A DNA stretch of 16,812 nt from Candidatus Cloacimonas sp. SDB (GTDB taxonomy: Bacteria; Cloacimonadota; Cloacimonadia; Cloacimonadales; TCS61), in contig LKUH01000180.1 in assembly GCA_001412425.1 (NCBI GenBank), forward strand, positions 1 through 16,812, in the 5' to 3' direction. The notes under the pieces were generated by a model. The model saw only the letters and a program-made list of their open reading frames with translations, was not told the DNA's origin and made no database searches. Shown in pieces: positions 15,679-16,812 of the stretch. The number at the start of each line of letters is the position of its first letter. The first letter of the stretch is position 1. Position numbers and translations under genes: made by a program.

Positions 15679-16605
15679 TTACACATCTAATTTTTCCAGT
15701 TTGGGAAGAGTAATTACACTTTTATAACCATTCTCGTCCATAAACTGCAAAAGCTCAGCATTGATCTTAGAAAATACTTCAATTCCTCTGGAATAGACTG
15801 CTGTGCCTATGCCGACAATATCTGCACCTGCCATTAACATTTCCACAACATCATTTCCAGTGGAAATTCCGCCCATTCCTATAATCGGAATGTTTACCAC
15901 CGAATAAGCCTGATAGACTAATTTTAAGGCAACAGGTTTAAGGCAGGGACCCGAAAGTCCCCCAAATTTATTGAAAAGAATTGGTTTTACCATCAGAGTA
16001 TCGATAAGCATTCCCGGACCTACAGTGTTTATCAGACATAAAGCATCAGCTCCACCAGCTTCTGCTGCAAGTGCAATCTCAGCAGGATTGAGTACATTGG
16101 GTGACAGTTTCGCGATAACCGGTTTTTGAGAAATATCCTTCACAGAGGATACGATTTCATAAACTTGATCTTTTGAAGCTGACAGGGGAATTCCAAATTC
16201 GTCATAAACATTGGGACAGGATAAATTGAGCTCCAGTAAATCGGCTGAGGAAGAATTCACTTCTTCTGTTAAAGCAATAAAATCTCGGGAGCTGGTAGCA
16301 AAAACGCTCACGATAACTGGTGTATCGGAGCCTTCTTTAAATTCATCAATCTCTGCCAGCCCATCTTTAATGCCAGGATTACACAACCCCATACTGTTGA
16401 GAATTCCGCCTTCGAATTCTGCGATCACAGGACCTTTGTGCCCCGTGCGAGGTTGTAATGTGAGAGATTTACTCGTAACCATACCGGCTCCCAGATCTGC
16501 AGATATCTTCAAGCCGGAAAACGACATACCCATAACTCCCGCCGGTAAAACAAGCGGTGAAGCAAGTTTAAAACCTAAAAATTTTGTTTCTAATCTCTCA
16601 TTCAA
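15679..16605 (-). CDS. pyrD: Dihydroorotate dehydrogenase, class 1B catalytic subunit
   Basis: This FMN enzyme oxidises dihydroorotate to orotate. The 308-residue length and the adjacent pyrK mark class 1B. Key parts are SPLVLPAGVMG (16-26), the FMN/substrate region VTSKSLTL with Lys46, LNSMGLCNPG (69-78), the catalytic-base Cys130 in LELNLSCPN (class 1 uses Cys; class 2 uses Ser), Lys166 in AKLSPNV, INTVGPG (192-198) and the phosphate loop GMGGISTGNDVVEMLMAGA (243-261). There is no N-terminal membrane extension, fitting a soluble enzyme. The start must be TTG at 16605: it is the only start codon between an upstream in-frame stop (16624-16626) and the conserved core, and it has only a weak ribosome site (GGGAT, about 11 bases away). 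It appears to be the first gene of the operon. Confidence 0.95.
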   Translation of the reverse strand: MNERLETKFLGFKLASPLVLPAGVMGMSFSGLKISADLGAGMVTSKSLTLQPRTGHKGPVIAEFEGGILNSMGLCNPGIKDGLAEIDEFKEGSDTPVIVSVFATSSRDFIALTEEVNSSSADLLELNLSCPNVYDEFGIPLSASKDQVYEIVSSVKDISQKPVIAKLSPNVLNPAEIALAAEAGGADALCLINTVGPGMLIDTLMVKPILFNKFGGLSGPCLKPVALKLVYQAYSVVNIPIIGMGGISTGNDVVEMLMAGADIVGIGTAVYSRGIEVFSKINAELLQFMDENGYKSVITLPKLEKLDV

Positions 16606-16666
16606 TTTGCACTTATCCCACTGCTAATTTGGTCGAGATTTTTTGCCTAAAATTCTTTGTTTGATT

Positions 16667-16738
16667 AACCCCTGACTTGCTATACCAAGAAAAATTGTGA
16701 ACTATTTAGGTCAAACTATTTAATGATTTTCAGGGATT
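16667..16738. repeat. Long-spaced inverted repeat upstream of pyrD
   Basis: AACCCCTGA (16667-16675) and TCAGGGATT (16730-16738) are complementary at 8 of 9 bases, and at all 9 in minus-strand RNA if a G-U pair is allowed. The 54-base interval holds the direct repeat and the promoter-like boxes. This could be an operator pair or, if transcription starts upstream of 16738, a leader RNA stem. Confidence 0.4.
16700..16722. repeat. 9-bp direct repeat upstream of pyrD
   Basis: AACTATTTA occurs at 16700-16708 and 16714-16722, period 14 bases, flanking the GGTCA of the -35-like box. The repeat lies in the loop of the inverted repeat at 16667/16738. It may be an operator half-site pair, but A/T-rich DNA makes chance matches fairly likely. 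Confidence 0.45.
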
Positions 16739-16771
16739 TTTTATTTTTGGAAACAGCAAAGTTATTGTAAG

Positions 16772-16791
16772 AAAATGATTTGCGTCATTTT
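16772..16791. repeat. Short perfect palindrome, 7-bp arms
   Basis: AAAATGA (16772-16778) and TCATTTT (16785-16791) are perfect inverted copies around a 6-base centre. On the plus strand it is followed by a T-rich stretch (16795-16804), so it could be a weak terminator for a rightward transcript, but no rightward gene lies before it. A regulator-binding dyad is the alternative. Confidence 0.35.
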
Positions 16792-16812
16792 GATGTTTTT
16801 TATTTTATCATT

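Larger units (their letters stand above)
16606..16812 (-). promoter_or_regulatory. Non-coding lead upstream of pyrD, possible operon promoter
   Basis: About 207 A/T-rich bases carry no credible gene on either strand. Reading leftward, TTGACC (16709-16714) resembles a -35 box, but the nearest -10-like TATAGC (16679-16684, preceded by TG and one base) is 24 bases away, too far for a standard sigma-70 pair; it could act as an extended -10 on its own. The region also contains a 9-base direct repeat and two inverted repeats, listed separately. The position at the head of a long same-strand gene string is the main reason to expect a promoter here. The exact boxes are not established. Confidence 0.35.

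Noticed and set aside
16211..16627. Plus-strand open frame of 138 codons opposite pyrD
   Set aside because: It mirrors conserved pyrD codons, has no ribosome site that I can see and no family resemblance.
16762..16788. Possible 8-codon leader peptide (MTQIIFLQ) upstream of pyrD on the minus strand
   Set aside because: It has no ribosome site before it, no run of regulatory codons and no attenuator-like terminator after it.
16606..16812. tRNA or other structured RNA gene in the lead region
   Set aside because: It is too A/T-rich, with no cloverleaf-like set of stems; only simple dyads are visible.

Overview
The window is almost entirely one tightly packed gene string read leftward (minus strand), from about 16605 down to 57. 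Ten of its eleven genes encode de novo nucleotide synthesis enzymes. The organism is a bacterium: it uses Shine-Dalgarno sites, has an A+T-rich genome (roughly 40% G+C by eye) and carries NAD-linked (class 1B) dihydroorotate dehydrogenase. The secreted protein ends in a FlgD-like/type A sorting module with the NYPNPFNP motif, which is common in Cloacimonadota, Marinimicrobia, KSB1, Ignavibacteria and other members of the wider Fibrobacteres-Chlorobi-Bacteroidetes group. A Cloacimonadota-like, probably anaerobic bacterium is my best guess; the phylum is inference.

Layout in transcription order (right to left). At 16606-16812 is an A/T-rich non-coding lead with a 9-bp direct repeat and two inverted repeats, possibly the promoter/operator. 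Pyrimidine block, 10767-16605: pyrD, pyrK, pyrC, a fused pyrE-pyrF (UMP synthase), pyrB and pyrI. With carbamoyl phosphate supplied from elsewhere (no carAB here), these enzymes cover every step from carbamoyl phosphate to UMP. Purine block, 57-10757: guaB (IMP dehydrogenase), purM, a 1390-residue secreted transglutaminase-fold surface protein, a 1005-residue PurL with a built-in PurS-like region, and purQ. PurL and PurQ make FGAM and PurM turns it into AIR; guaB sends IMP towards GMP. Other purine genes (purF, purD, purN, purE, purC, purB, purH) are not in the window.

Every junction is an overlap or a gap of at most 32 bases, and I see no terminator between genes, so a single polycistronic message of about 16.5 kb is plausible. 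The left end (1-108) holds an alternating inverted repeat array that supplies the last codons of purQ and runs off the window edge.

The points most worth a second look are: the large secreted, sorting-tagged protein lodged between purM and purL; the eukaryote-like fused UMP synthase; the repeat array forming the purQ tail; and the joined pyrimidine-purine operon itself.
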